Below are positions 9,555 through 17,756 of a stretch of 64,000 bases of DNA, piece after piece. The stretch lies in NCBI GenBank assembly GCA_016802295.1, contig JAESIW010000210.1, positions 124,001-188,000 on the forward strand, read 5' to 3'. Source of the stretch: Brachionus rotundiformis. Taxonomy: Eukaryota; Rotifera; Eurotatoria; Ploima; Brachionidae. Within the stretch, counting starts at the first letter, position 1; the number at the start of each line of letters is the position of its first letter. The notes under the pieces were generated by a model. That model had not been told where the DNA came from, did not search any database, and saw only the letters and a list, made by a program, of their open reading frames with translations. The translations under genes were made by a program, and so were the position numbers.

Positions 9555-9917
9555 ATGTCTAGAAAGTGTGTGGTTTTAAAAAAAGGTCATTTAACTGGAA
9601 ACAACGTTAGCCATGCTAACAATAAAACAAAAAGAATGTTTTTGCCTAATATGCAAACAGCAACTTTTTTTAGCAATATTTTGCAACAAAATTTTAAATT
9701 AAAAATTTCTGCAAAAGCTGTTAAAACTATAGACTTTTACGGCGGTTTAGATAATTTTGTACTAAGCAGAAAAGTTAATGCTTTAGCCGGTGATATTTTA
9801 ACTATTTACAAAAAGTTAAAAGCAGTAGCAACACCAGAGCAAATAGCTAGCATTAAGCTAGAAGCTAAAAGGGGTGTAGTAGCGTTTAACAGTAAAAATA
9901 AGAGCACTGCTTCTTAG
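9555..9917 (+). CDS. rpmB: Large ribosomal subunit protein bL28
   Basis: Ribosomal protein starting [20 protein letters not shown], followed by the RMFLPNMQ motif and the alphaproteobacterial [13 protein letters not shown] extension. The 120-residue length is above the ~78 of E. coli but close to the longer alphaproteobacterial form. An AAGGAA RBS lies upstream. tRNA-Pro follows after 7 bases and may be co-transcribed. Confidence 0.95.
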   Translation: MSRKCVVLKKGHLTGNNVSHANNKTKRMFLPNMQTATFFSNILQQNFKLKISAKAVKTIDFYGGLDNFVLSRKVNALAGDILTIYKKLKAVATPEQIASIKLEAKRGVVAFNSKNKSTAS

Positions 9918-9924
9918 TTTTTTT

Positions 9925-9955
<31 letters not shown>

Positions 9956-9964
9956 ATTTGGGAT

Positions 9965-10001
<37 letters not shown>
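9925..10001 (+). tRNA. tRNA-Pro (anticodon TGG)
   Basis: A 77-nt cloverleaf. Acceptor arms CGGGGAG and CTCCCCG, D arm GCGC/GCGC, anticodon stem TCTGA/TCAGA around the loop TTTGGGA (anticodon TGG), T loop TTCGAAT, and an encoded 3' CCA after discriminator A. It is the only tRNA found in the window. Confidence 0.98.
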
Positions 10002-10003
<2 letters not shown>

Positions 10004-10062
10004 AGCTTTTTGCTATGTAGATTGTAAGTAATTTTTTTTTATTAATTAATTAGGATATTACT

Positions 10063-11058
10063 ATGATTAAAGTAGCTTTTTTTAGTTCTAAACCATATGT
10101 TGAAGATAGCTTTAACGCTTTAAACACCAATAACAAATTTTCATTTACTTTTTTTGATTTTGCTGTTACTAAAGAAAATGCAGAGCTATGCAAAAACTTT
10201 GATGTTGCATGTTTTTTTGTTAACGATGAACTTACAGAAGAAGTAGTAACCATAATTAAAAATAGCGGTTGCAAATTAATTGCAATGCGTTGTGCAGGCT
10301 ACAACAATGTTAGCCTAGAAACCGCAAAACAACTAAATCTACCAATTGTTAGAGTACCAGAATATTCGCCTTATGGGGTAGCAGAGCACGCCATGGCTAT
10401 GATTTTAACTTTAAACCGCAAAATTCATAAAGCGTATAACAGAGTAAAAGAATTAAACTTTAATATAGATGGCCTACTAGGTTTTGATTTATACGGCAAA
10501 ACCATTGGTGTAATAGGTACAGGCAAAATAGGTAAAGTGTTTTTAAAAATTTGCACTGGTTTTGGCTTAAATATTATAGCGTACGACCCATACCCAGACC
10601 ACGAGGCCGCTAAAAATATTGGCTTTAAATACGTAGATTTAGAAGAAATATACAAGCAAAGTGATATTATATCTTTGTGGTGCCCTTTAAATCCGCAAAC
10701 TCATCATATTATAAACGATGCCTCTATTAATAAAATGAAAGACGGCGTGTTTTTAGTTAATACCAGCCGTGGTGGTTTAGTAAATGCTAAAGATGCTATT
10801 AAACATTTAAAAAATGGCAAAATATCTGCCTTAGCTTTAGATGTTTACGAAGAAGAAGCCAATGTTTTTTTTGAAGATTTATCTAAAAAACCGTTACTGC
10901 AAGATGATGTGTTGTCTTTATTATTAGGCTTTAACAACGTGTTAATTACTTCGCATCAAGCTTTTTTTACCAACGAAGCCGTTAATAAAATTGCAGAAGT
11001 TACTTTAAATAACATAGAAAACTACATATTAAACGGTAAGTTGCAAAACCAAGTTTAA
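10063..11058 (+). CDS. ldhA: D-lactate dehydrogenase (D-2-hydroxyacid dehydrogenase family)
   Basis: NADH-dependent reduction of pyruvate to D-lactate in mixed-acid fermentation. The 331-residue cytosolic protein has the Rossmann motif GVIGTGKIGK, the catalytic Arg in VNTSRGG, the Glu in DVYEEE, and the His in ITSHQAF. The acidic loop containing YEEEANVFFEDLS is typical of LdhA rather than of phosphoglycerate dehydrogenase. Substrate assignment is by family only. Confidence 0.87.
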   Translation: MIKVAFFSSKPYVEDSFNALNTNNKFSFTFFDFAVTKENAELCKNFDVACFFVNDELTEEVVTIIKNSGCKLIAMRCAGYNNVSLETAKQLNLPIVRVPEYSPYGVAEHAMAMILTLNRKIHKAYNRVKELNFNIDGLLGFDLYGKTIGVIGTGKIGKVFLKICTGFGLNIIAYDPYPDHEAAKNIGFKYVDLEEIYKQSDIISLWCPLNPQTHHIINDASINKMKDGVFLVNTSRGGLVNAKDAIKHLKNGKISALALDVYEEEANVFFEDLSKKPLLQDDVLSLLLGFNNVLITSHQAFFTNEAVNKIAEVTLNNIENYILNGKLQNQV

Positions 11059-11076
11059 TATTAGCAATAAAAGTTG

Positions 11077-11105
11077 TTGATTTGTGTGCAAGTTTTTGCT
11101 AAAAT
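11077..11105 (+). promoter_or_regulatory. Sigma70-type promoter with extended -10
   Basis: TTGATT at 11077-11082, a 17-nt spacer ending TGC, then TAAAAT at 11100-11105. It sits 40 bases upstream of the sugar-binding protein gene. Confidence 0.55.
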
Positions 11106-11144
11106 GTAAAAGAAGAGTAATTATTGAAAAAAAAGAGACGATAA

Positions 11145-12359
11145 ATGAAAAAATTTAATCTTTTAGTTGTTAGTATATTTTTGTTTTTTTCTACATTTGG
11201 CTTAGGGTTTATAAATTCTGCAGATTTAACCATATGGTACAAAGGTGATGACGCCGATAAAAAAATTTTTAACCCAATTGTTAAAGATTTTGAAAACAAA
11301 TACAATGTTAAAGTAAATGTTATTTATAACGATGTAAATAAAATTACTGCAGATATTGTAGATAGTTTTAAAAACAATCCTAAAAACTTGCCACATATTG
11401 TTTACACTGCAAGCGATTTAGCAGGCTTTTTTGCCGATAACAATTATATATTACCTATAGATGATTTTATGTCTAGCTTTTTAAGGCGTAAATTTGGTAA
11501 CGAAGAACTACACTATGGTTATTATAAAGGTAAAGATTATTTAATTTCAGACCTTGTGGGTAATAACGTTGTTTTGTTTTATAACAAAAATTTAGTAACT
11601 CAGCCAACTGGCTACAACGATTTATTAAAGCAGGCTAAAAACTTTATGCAAAAAAATAAAGGGCAATTTGGCTTGGTTTACCCTAATTACGCAGCGTACT
11701 ATTTAATGGGCTTTTTTAACGCATCTTCTAATGTATTTTTACGTGAAAGAATAAGAATAGAAGGCGATGCAATGGTAGAAGCTTTAGAAATAGCTAAAGA
11801 ATTATCTACACTAGGTAGAGTAGGTATTACTAAGCAACAATCTGTAGATTTATTTGCACAAGGCAGAGTTCCTTTTTTAATGGCAACTACCGATGTGGTT
11901 GCTACTTTAAACGAAAAAGGTTTGTTTTACGAAATTATGCCGGTACCAATGCCTAGAAACAGACAATCTAGATTTTACACCAGTAGCATTGGTTTTATGA
12001 TGACAAACACACAAGAAACCAAAGACAAAGAAAAACTAATAAAAACCTTTTTTAGCTTTTACTTTGATAACAAACGCTACAAAGAAACTACACTAGCCAG
12101 AGAATCTATACCTGTTACTATTCCGGTTTATAAAGATAAAGATGTAAACCTAGATAAAACTATAAGCATGGTTAAAACTAGCTTGTACGAAAGCACCGCA
12201 CCTATGCCTATAGTTCCTAAAATGCGTGCAGTGTGGGATGGTATTATACCTGTGCTTAAAGATTATTTAGATGGTAAAATTAAAAGTGCAAGTGCCGCAA
12301 GCCGTATAATGCAAGAAAACGCAATTAGGCTAAGTAAAGAATATGGCTTTGAAGACTAA
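11145..12359 (+). CDS. Extracellular solute-binding protein, MalE-like (family 1)
   Basis: Periplasmic sugar-binding component of an ABC importer. It has a signal peptide at 1-26 (FNLLVVSIFLFFSTFGLGFINSA), then ADLTIWYKGDDA, the start of a periplasmic-binding fold related to maltose/maltodextrin-binding proteins (FFADNNYILPID, YNKNLVTQPTGYNDLL, ALEIAKEL). It is 404 residues, normal length. No permease or ATPase gene is adjacent: it has its own promoter and terminator, so it is an orphan here. The ligand cannot be read from the sequence. Confidence 0.8.
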   Translation: MKKFNLLVVSIFLFFSTFGLGFINSADLTIWYKGDDADKKIFNPIVKDFENKYNVKVNVIYNDVNKITADIVDSFKNNPKNLPHIVYTASDLAGFFADNNYILPIDDFMSSFLRRKFGNEELHYGYYKGKDYLISDLVGNNVVLFYNKNLVTQPTGYNDLLKQAKNFMQKNKGQFGLVYPNYAAYYLMGFFNASSNVFLRERIRIEGDAMVEALEIAKELSTLGRVGITKQQSVDLFAQGRVPFLMATTDVVATLNEKGLFYEIMPVPMPRNRQSRFYTSSIGFMMTNTQETKDKEKLIKTFFSFYFDNKRYKETTLARESIPVTIPVYKDKDVNLDKTISMVKTSLYESTAPMPIVPKMRAVWDGIIPVLKDYLDGKIKSASAASRIMQENAIRLSKEYGFED

Positions 12360-12423
12360 TAATTTATTTAACTTAAAACCTTAACAGGCAATTAAATATT
12401 TTAGTTATAGCACTAATTAATTA

Positions 12424-12453
12424 AGCTCTTTGTTATAACAAAGGGCTTTTTTA
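12424..12453 (+). terminator. Rho-independent terminator after the solute-binding protein gene
   Basis: A 24-nt near-palindrome (AGCTCTTTGTTA / TAACAAAGGGCT with one wobble pair) is followed by a run of six T. Confidence 0.8.
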
Positions 12454-12597
12454 TTATTGTAAGCATACATGTGTTAATTTGTAGCTTTATAGTGCATTAA
12501 AAACATTGATTTTGTTAGCTTAGCAAGGTTAATTGTTTTTTTATGTTGCTTTTTGTTGTGCTAAACGCTATTATTAATTATTATTTTAAATTAATAA

Positions 12598-12619
12598 TTT
12601 ACCTTATTAAAAAGGTAAA
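12598..12619 (+). promoter_or_regulatory. Hairpin in the leader of the PTS operon
   Basis: A perfect 8-bp inverted repeat (TTTACCTT / AAGGTAAA, 6-nt loop) lies 25 bases upstream of the IIB start. It could be an operator or an RNA antiterminator hairpin, as many beta-glucoside-type PTS operons use. There is no T-run, so it is not itself a terminator. No regulator gene is adjacent. Tentative. Confidence 0.3.
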
Positions 12620-12644
12620 GCGTAATAAAAGGGCTAATACAAAA

Positions 12645-12944
12645 ATGACTAAAAAACTATACATCTTCTGTTCTGCCGCTATGTCTTCATCTGCAATTGC
12701 GGCCAAAATGCAACAAAGTGCAGATAACCAAAATTTACAAATTCAAGTGCAAGCTTTTGCAGAAAGCAACCTTAACGCCAAAGCGCCAGAAGCCGACGTA
12801 ATTATATTAAGTCCGCAAATTCGTTATTTAGAAAAAAACGTAAAGCAAACGTATCCTAATAAAATTGTTTATATTATAGAAATGACGGACTATATTCCTA
12901 CCAAAGCAGAAAACATTTTAACTAAAACGTTAAACTTATTATAA
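12645..12944 (+). CDS. PTS lactose/cellobiose-family IIB component
   Basis: Cytosolic phosphocarrier that passes phosphate from IIA to the incoming sugar. From ATG 12645 the protein is 99 residues, the normal IIB length, with the phosphorylated Cys9 in the N-terminal loop (FCSAAMSSS). An upstream in-frame ATG at 12543 would add 34 residues including a hydrophobic stretch, which does not suit a soluble IIB. First gene of IIB-IIC-MupG-IIA. Confidence 0.9.
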   Translation: MTKKLYIFCSAAMSSSAIAAKMQQSADNQNLQIQVQAFAESNLNAKAPEADVIILSPQIRYLEKNVKQTYPNKIVYIIEMTDYIPTKAENILTKTLNLL

Positions 12945-12974
12945 TAATTACATATTTTTTACGGAGACCATACC

Positions 12975-14288
12975 ATGCAAGCTTTTTTAAATTTTATGGA
13001 AAAATATTTTTTACCAGTTGCCGCTAAAATTGGTGGGCAAAAACACTTAGTAGCTATAAGAGACAGCTTTGCCGTAGCTATGCCTTTAATTTTAGTGGGG
13101 TCGTTTGCGGTTTTGCTAAATAATATTTGGGATGCAATAGATAAACTTTTAGGAACATCGGTTAAAGCTAGCTTGCAAAGTTATGTGCCTTGGTTTTTTG
13201 AACTTAACGGTATAATTTGGTGGGGCACGTTTGCGGTGTTTTCGGTTTTTATGGTAATTGCCGTGGCTTACAGGTTAGCAAATGCTTACGGTAAAGACGG
13301 AATTTTAGCCGGCGTAATTGCATTATCTGCTTTTATTATTAATATTCCGCAAATTACCAACATTAACGGCAAAGATACTTGGGGTTTTATTGGCGTTGGT
13401 AACTTGGGTATTACATCTTTATTTACCGCTATTGCTATTGCTATTGTTTCTACCGAAATTTATGTAAAGCTAATTAATAAAAATATTACCATTAAAATGC
13501 CAGATTCGGTTCCGCCTGCGGTTGCCAAAGCTTTTACTAGTATTATTCCGGGGGCAATAGTATTATATTTATTTGGTGCTATAGCTTTAGTGTTATCTAA
13601 AAGTGGGCTAACCATAGGCAATACAGAAACCAGCAATCTATTTAGCCTAATAGGGGCTTTAGTGCAAGCACCTTTTATGAACCTTGGGCAAAATTTATTT
13701 ACTATTGTAATTATATCGTTATTTATTCCGTTGTTTTGGTTTACAGGCTTGCATGGGGCTAATATTATGGCACCAGTTATTAATACGGTTTATTTACCTG
13801 CAGTGTTACAAAACGCCAACGCTTTACAACAAGGGGCGGATATGCCTAATATTTGGACGTCGGTTTCTTGGGATATTTTTGTAAATTTTGGCGGAGTAGG
13901 AGCAACATTAGCGTTAATTGTGGCTATTTATTTGGTTTCTAAACGAGAAGACTACAGAGCAGTAGCTAAAGTTGGAGCAGCCCCCGGAGTTTTTATGATT
14001 AACGAACCCGTAATTTTTGGCTTGCCTATTGTTTTAAATCCTATTTTATTTATTCCGTTTTTTATTATTCCAGTATTATTAACGTTAATATCGTATTTTG
14101 CCACCGCAACTGGTATTGTGCCTGCGGCTAGTGTTATTGTACCATGGACAACCCCACCAGTAATAGGAGCTTTTATTGCTACCGGGGGCAGTATTGCTGC
14201 GGCTTTGTTGGCTATTTTTAACTTTGTATTGTCGGTAATTATATATATTCCGTTTATATTATTAGCTAATAAACAAAAAACTAACTAG
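12975..14288 (+). CDS. PTS lactose/cellobiose-family IIC permease
   Basis: Membrane channel component that binds and translocates the disaccharide. The 437-residue protein has about ten hydrophobic segments. Typical family motifs are present: FAVAMPLILVGSFAVLL near residue 36, WFTGLHGANIM near 256 and FMINEPVIFGLPIVLNP near 342, the last carrying the substrate-contacting Asn-Glu. A GGAG RBS lies before the ATG. The family is common in Firmicutes and enterics and unusual in alphaproteobacteria. Confidence 0.92.
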   Translation: MQAFLNFMEKYFLPVAAKIGGQKHLVAIRDSFAVAMPLILVGSFAVLLNNIWDAIDKLLGTSVKASLQSYVPWFFELNGIIWWGTFAVFSVFMVIAVAYRLANAYGKDGILAGVIALSAFIINIPQITNINGKDTWGFIGVGNLGITSLFTAIAIAIVSTEIYVKLINKNITIKMPDSVPPAVAKAFTSIIPGAIVLYLFGAIALVLSKSGLTIGNTETSNLFSLIGALVQAPFMNLGQNLFTIVIISLFIPLFWFTGLHGANIMAPVINTVYLPAVLQNANALQQGADMPNIWTSVSWDIFVNFGGVGATLALIVAIYLVSKREDYRAVAKVGAAPGVFMINEPVIFGLPIVLNPILFIPFFIIPVLLTLISYFATATGIVPAASVIVPWTTPPVIGAFIATGGSIAAALLAIFNFVLSVIIYIPFILLANKQKTN

Positions 14289-14316
14289 CAACTACAATAA
14301 AACGGAGCAACGCTTT

Positions 14317-15411
14317 ATGTATTTAAAAAAAATGGGGGTATCGGTATATATTGGTAAGCAACCGCTACAGCAAGATTTAGACTATATTAAACAAGCTAGC
14401 CAGTTGGGTTTTTGTAGAATTTTTTCTTGCTTTTTGCACGCTAACACTGGTAGTAGCCAATTTTTGCAAGATTTTAAACAATTTATGGATTACGCAAAAA
14501 AACTTAATTTTGAAGTTTTTATAGATGTTAGCCCTGCACTGCTAAAAAGTTTAAATATAGATTTTAATAACTTAGAACTGTTTAAAAATTTAGGCGTTAC
14601 AGGGCTTAGGTTAGACGAAGGTTTTTCTGGCTTAGAAGAAAGCATTATTAGTTTTTCTAGCAGTTTACAGGTAGAAATTAACGCCAGCAACGGCACCAAA
14701 ACTTTAGATAACATTATTAGTTACCAAGCAAACAAAAGCAATTTAGTGGCGTGCCATAATTTTTACCCCAGACGTTACACAGGGCTTTCTTTACCATATT
14801 TTTTGCAGTGTAGCCACAACATAAAAAAACACGGTTTAAGGCTAGCTAGCTTTGTGGCTTCGCAAAATAAAAACACTTTTTTTTCGCAAAATTTAATGGA
14901 AGGCCTGCCAACGTTAGAGCATCATCGTAATTTACCGTTAATTAATCAGGCTAAAGAAATGTACTACTGTGGCTTAATAGATGATGTAATTGTTTCTAAT
15001 GCGTATGCATCTATTACCGAGCTACAGCAACTAAGTGCATTAAATAAAGATATAATTACACTAGATGTAATGCTAAACAGCCAAGCCACAGATTTAGACG
15101 CCGATATGATAGCCAACAACCTACATTTTAACCGAGGAGACACTAGCGAATACGTTATACGTTCTACACAATTACGTATTAAATATGCTAATTGCAACAT
15201 AGCCCCTGCCAACACCAGTGCCATAGAAATTGGCGATATTACCATAGATAATAACTTATACGGTAAATATAAAGGCGAACTACACATTGCACGCAAACCT
15301 ATGCAAAATAGTGGTAATGTAAATGTAGTGGCAAAAATTGTAGATTTAGATATTGCACTATTAAGTTACATTAAACCATGGACAAAATTTAAGTTAAACA
15401 TTGTAAAGTAA
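14317..15411 (+). CDS. mupG: MupG-like (DUF871) 6-phospho-N-acetylmuramidase
   Basis: DUF871/MupG family protein with an N-terminal TIM barrel (start MYLKKMGVSVYIG, then FIDVSPALL, GLRLDEGF, LVACHNFYPRRYTGLS) and a small C-terminal domain (RKPMQNSGNVNVVAKI). Characterised MupG cleaves MurNAc-6P-GlcNAc inside the cell. Lying between IIC and IIA of a disaccharide PTS, it probably hydrolyses the phosphorylated sugar imported by this system. The 364-residue length is normal. The substrate is inferred from family and operon. Confidence 0.8.
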   Translation: MYLKKMGVSVYIGKQPLQQDLDYIKQASQLGFCRIFSCFLHANTGSSQFLQDFKQFMDYAKKLNFEVFIDVSPALLKSLNIDFNNLELFKNLGVTGLRLDEGFSGLEESIISFSSSLQVEINASNGTKTLDNIISYQANKSNLVACHNFYPRRYTGLSLPYFLQCSHNIKKHGLRLASFVASQNKNTFFSQNLMEGLPTLEHHRNLPLINQAKEMYYCGLIDDVIVSNAYASITELQQLSALNKDIITLDVMLNSQATDLDADMIANNLHFNRGDTSEYVIRSTQLRIKYANCNIAPANTSAIEIGDITIDNNLYGKYKGELHIARKPMQNSGNVNVVAKIVDLDIALLSYIKPWTKFKLNIVK

Positions 15412-15432
15412 ATTAATAATAACGGATAAAAC

Positions 15433-15771
15433 ATGACAAACGAAGAATTAGAGCTAGCAATTTTTGGGATTATTTCTTATGCGGGGCAGGCAAAATCTAG
15501 CTGTATACAAGCAATGCAAATGGCAAAAGCCGGAGATTTTACCCAAGCTAACGCTAATATACAACAAAGTTTGCAGGCTAGGCAAATAGCGCAAGAGCAT
15601 CATTTAAAATTAGTACAAACCGAAGCCGAAAATATGCAAGAAAACGGCAGTAATACTGCTTTTAAGCTATCTTTGTTGCTAGTACACGCCGAAGACCAAC
15701 TAATAAGTGCCGAAACCATAGAACTTATGGCTAAAGAAATTATAGATTTGCACCAAATAAAGCATAAATAA
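15433..15771 (+). CDS. PTS lactose/cellobiose-family IIA component
   Basis: Small three-helix phosphocarrier that takes phosphate from HPr. The 112-residue protein shows the active-site motif LLLVHAEDQL with His85 as the phosphorylation site, and GIISYAGQAKSS at the start of helix 1. It is last in the operon, 21 bases after mupG. EI and HPr genes are not in this window. Confidence 0.92.
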   Translation: MTNEELELAIFGIISYAGQAKSSCIQAMQMAKAGDFTQANANIQQSLQARQIAQEHHLKLVQTEAENMQENGSNTAFKLSLLLVHAEDQLISAETIELMAKEIIDLHQIKHK

Positions 15772-15831
15772 TGCTAAAATAGCTTAATTGTAAAGTTAAA
15801 GTATTGTTCTCTTAAAAAATAAAGGTACAAA

Positions 15832-16734
15832 ATGTTTTTAAGTTTTTTTCAGGGTTTTTTGGTAAGTTCTTTGGCTGGTGTTTTTATTAACTTGGTATTG
15901 CTGTTTGTTATATTATACTTAATTGTTTTTATTGCGTTTGTATGTAATATTAGTAAAACTAAAGCTATATGGTTATCTTATATTGTTTTTTTATTAACAA
16001 CAATAGCCGTAAACATGTTGTTAAACGGTTTAAATAGCAGACAGCATATAGTTAACTCTATGTTTTTTAGTAATTTAAATTTAATAATAATATATGGTAT
16101 TATATTGTTACCTATGCTTTATATAGCATTTAATTATGTAAATATATTTTGGCGTGTTTTTATACTATTGCATATGGGTTTATTTGGTATTATATACCAT
16201 ATAGTTGTTGCTGGTTCTACTTTATGCCAGATTAAAAGTTGTGTGGATTTAAAAGATTTAAGCCTAGCAGAGAGATTTGCAGGTAGTATGGGTGGCTATG
16301 CAACAACACTTTGTTTTACACTAATCTATTTATTTATTATATTGCCTGTTATTAAATATATACAAAAATGTAATAAAAAAAATAGTTACACACTAAAAAT
16401 GCTATACGTAGAGTTAAAACGTTTATTTTTGCCTTTTATTGCTTTACTGTGCATAGTTTTATTTTATATATTATATATAAATAGCTTAAGGCATTTTATT
16501 ATATTTTTAAGTTTGTTAGTAATTTGTGTTATGTTGCTTTATTTATTTATTGCGTTATATTATATTAAATATAAAGCAAACTTTAATATAAAAAATAATA
16601 AAATAAAACAAGCTACTTTATATAACTTATTTTTTAATTTATTAAAATATACTATTATTAGAATGTGTATTTTTATAGTAAGTACTATTGCACTTTCTTT
16701 AATGCTGGTTTTTATAGCAATAACTAATGTTTAA
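15832..16734 (+). CDS. Multi-pass membrane protein of unknown function
   Basis: A 300-residue protein with about seven or eight hydrophobic segments and few charged loops; no family recognised. An AAAGGTACAAA RBS precedes the ATG. It opens an accessory island (15.8-24 kb) in which several large membrane proteins alternate with toxin-cassette remnants. Codon use is more A/T-rich than in the PTS operon. It might be an immunity-type membrane protein, but nothing in the sequence proves it. Confidence 0.65.
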   Translation: MFLSFFQGFLVSSLAGVFINLVLLFVILYLIVFIAFVCNISKTKAIWLSYIVFLLTTIAVNMLLNGLNSRQHIVNSMFFSNLNLIIIYGIILLPMLYIAFNYVNIFWRVFILLHMGLFGIIYHIVVAGSTLCQIKSCVDLKDLSLAERFAGSMGGYATTLCFTLIYLFIILPVIKYIQKCNKKNSYTLKMLYVELKRLFLPFIALLCIVLFYILYINSLRHFIIFLSLLVICVMLLYLFIALYYIKYKANFNIKNNKIKQATLYNLFFNLLKYTIIRMCIFIVSTIALSLMLVFIAITNV

Positions 16735-16815
16735 TAAATTTAACAAAAAATACTCTAAAAACATACAAACACAGTGTATAATAAAGCAAGATACATTAAA
16801 TAAAGGAGAGCAAAA

Positions 16816-16896
16816 ATGTTTGTAGTATTAAATAAAACAGCGGTAATTAAAAACATAGATAATTATTATACTAAGCTTGTTGTTAAGTTTGTATAA
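16816..16896 (+). CDS. Possible 26-residue peptide
   Basis: A short open frame (MFVVLNKTAVIKN...) with a good RBS (AAAGGAGAG, 6 bases before ATG) in the 234-base gap before the outer-membrane protein gene. The strong RBS is the only evidence; it may be a leader peptide or a chance frame. Confidence 0.25.
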   Translation: MFVVLNKTAVIKNIDNYYTKLVVKFV

Positions 16897-16968
16897 TATA
16901 ACTATACTAGCTAAGTAGGCACCTTAAGTGGTTGTTTAATAATTTTAATTAATATACAAAAGGTTTTT

Positions 16969-17736
16969 ATGTTAAAAAAATTAGTAACGTTATTTTTAGT
17001 AGCTACATTATCTATTAATGCATCTTGCGGTACACTTACTGGATGGACAAGAGACGAGCCATTTACAGGTGCGGTAATTATTGGAAATACAGCATTATTA
17101 TTTCCTCTTCTCTATCCAGGTGTAATAGGTTTTATTGTAGATGGCTACAATGGTAAACTTAATAGGCAAACCACACAACAACCTACAGAGCAAAATGTAG
17201 AAACAACTGTAGAGGAAAGCCCACAACAACCTACAAGGCAAACTGTAGAAAAAGCTGTATCTACTAAATTAAACCACGAAGACCTTAATAAAAAATGGTT
17301 TTTTGATGTTGGTTCAAATACTTGTGACTTTTGTATAGCCTTCTTCGGTTTACCATTGGTTGTGTTTCCAGATATTGGGGTTGGGTATTATTTAAATAAT
17401 AAAATTGCAACTTCTGTAAATATAGGGCAGACTTTGAATGGTTTTAGAACTGCTATTAATTTGAATTATTCCGTATATATAGAAAATAGGTGGTTATATA
17501 ATTTTATTAATCAATATAAGCATTTTAAAGTATACTCTGGTGTTGGTTTTGGATTTCAACACGTACGTTATTACGTAGATGGTCGTAAATCATACAACAC
17601 GCCATCAATAGCGTTTATAGTGGGCACCAAGCTAAGTAAAAGACTTACTTTAGAATATATTTATAGATATAGCATTAAAGAAAATACTTATAACAAAAAA
17701 AACTCGCAAAGTTATATACTAAAGTTTCGTTTTTAA
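16969..17736 (+). CDS. Predicted outer-membrane protein with lipoprotein-like N-terminus
   Basis: A 255-residue exported protein. The signal peptide is followed by Cys20 in an imperfect lipobox (INASC). Residues 21-64 contain a hydrophobic loop and a GYNG motif, and residues 65-95 are a Gln/Thr/Pro-rich linker with a duplicated QQPT motif. From about 108 on, alternating beta-strands suggest a small barrel, ending in a C-terminal Phe (ILKFRF) as barrel substrates of BamA usually do. Family not recognised. It sits directly upstream of the toxin-like cassettes and ends 20 bases before the first. Confidence 0.6.
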   Translation: MLKKLVTLFLVATLSINASCGTLTGWTRDEPFTGAVIIGNTALLFPLLYPGVIGFIVDGYNGKLNRQTTQQPTEQNVETTVEESPQQPTRQTVEKAVSTKLNHEDLNKKWFFDVGSNTCDFCIAFFGLPLVVFPDIGVGYYLNNKIATSVNIGQTLNGFRTAINLNYSVYIENRWLYNFINQYKHFKVYSGVGFGFQHVRYYVDGRKSYNTPSIAFIVGTKLSKRLTLEYIYRYSIKENTYNKKNSQSYILKFRF

Positions 17737-17756
17737 ATTAAGTTGTTTTAAGTTTT

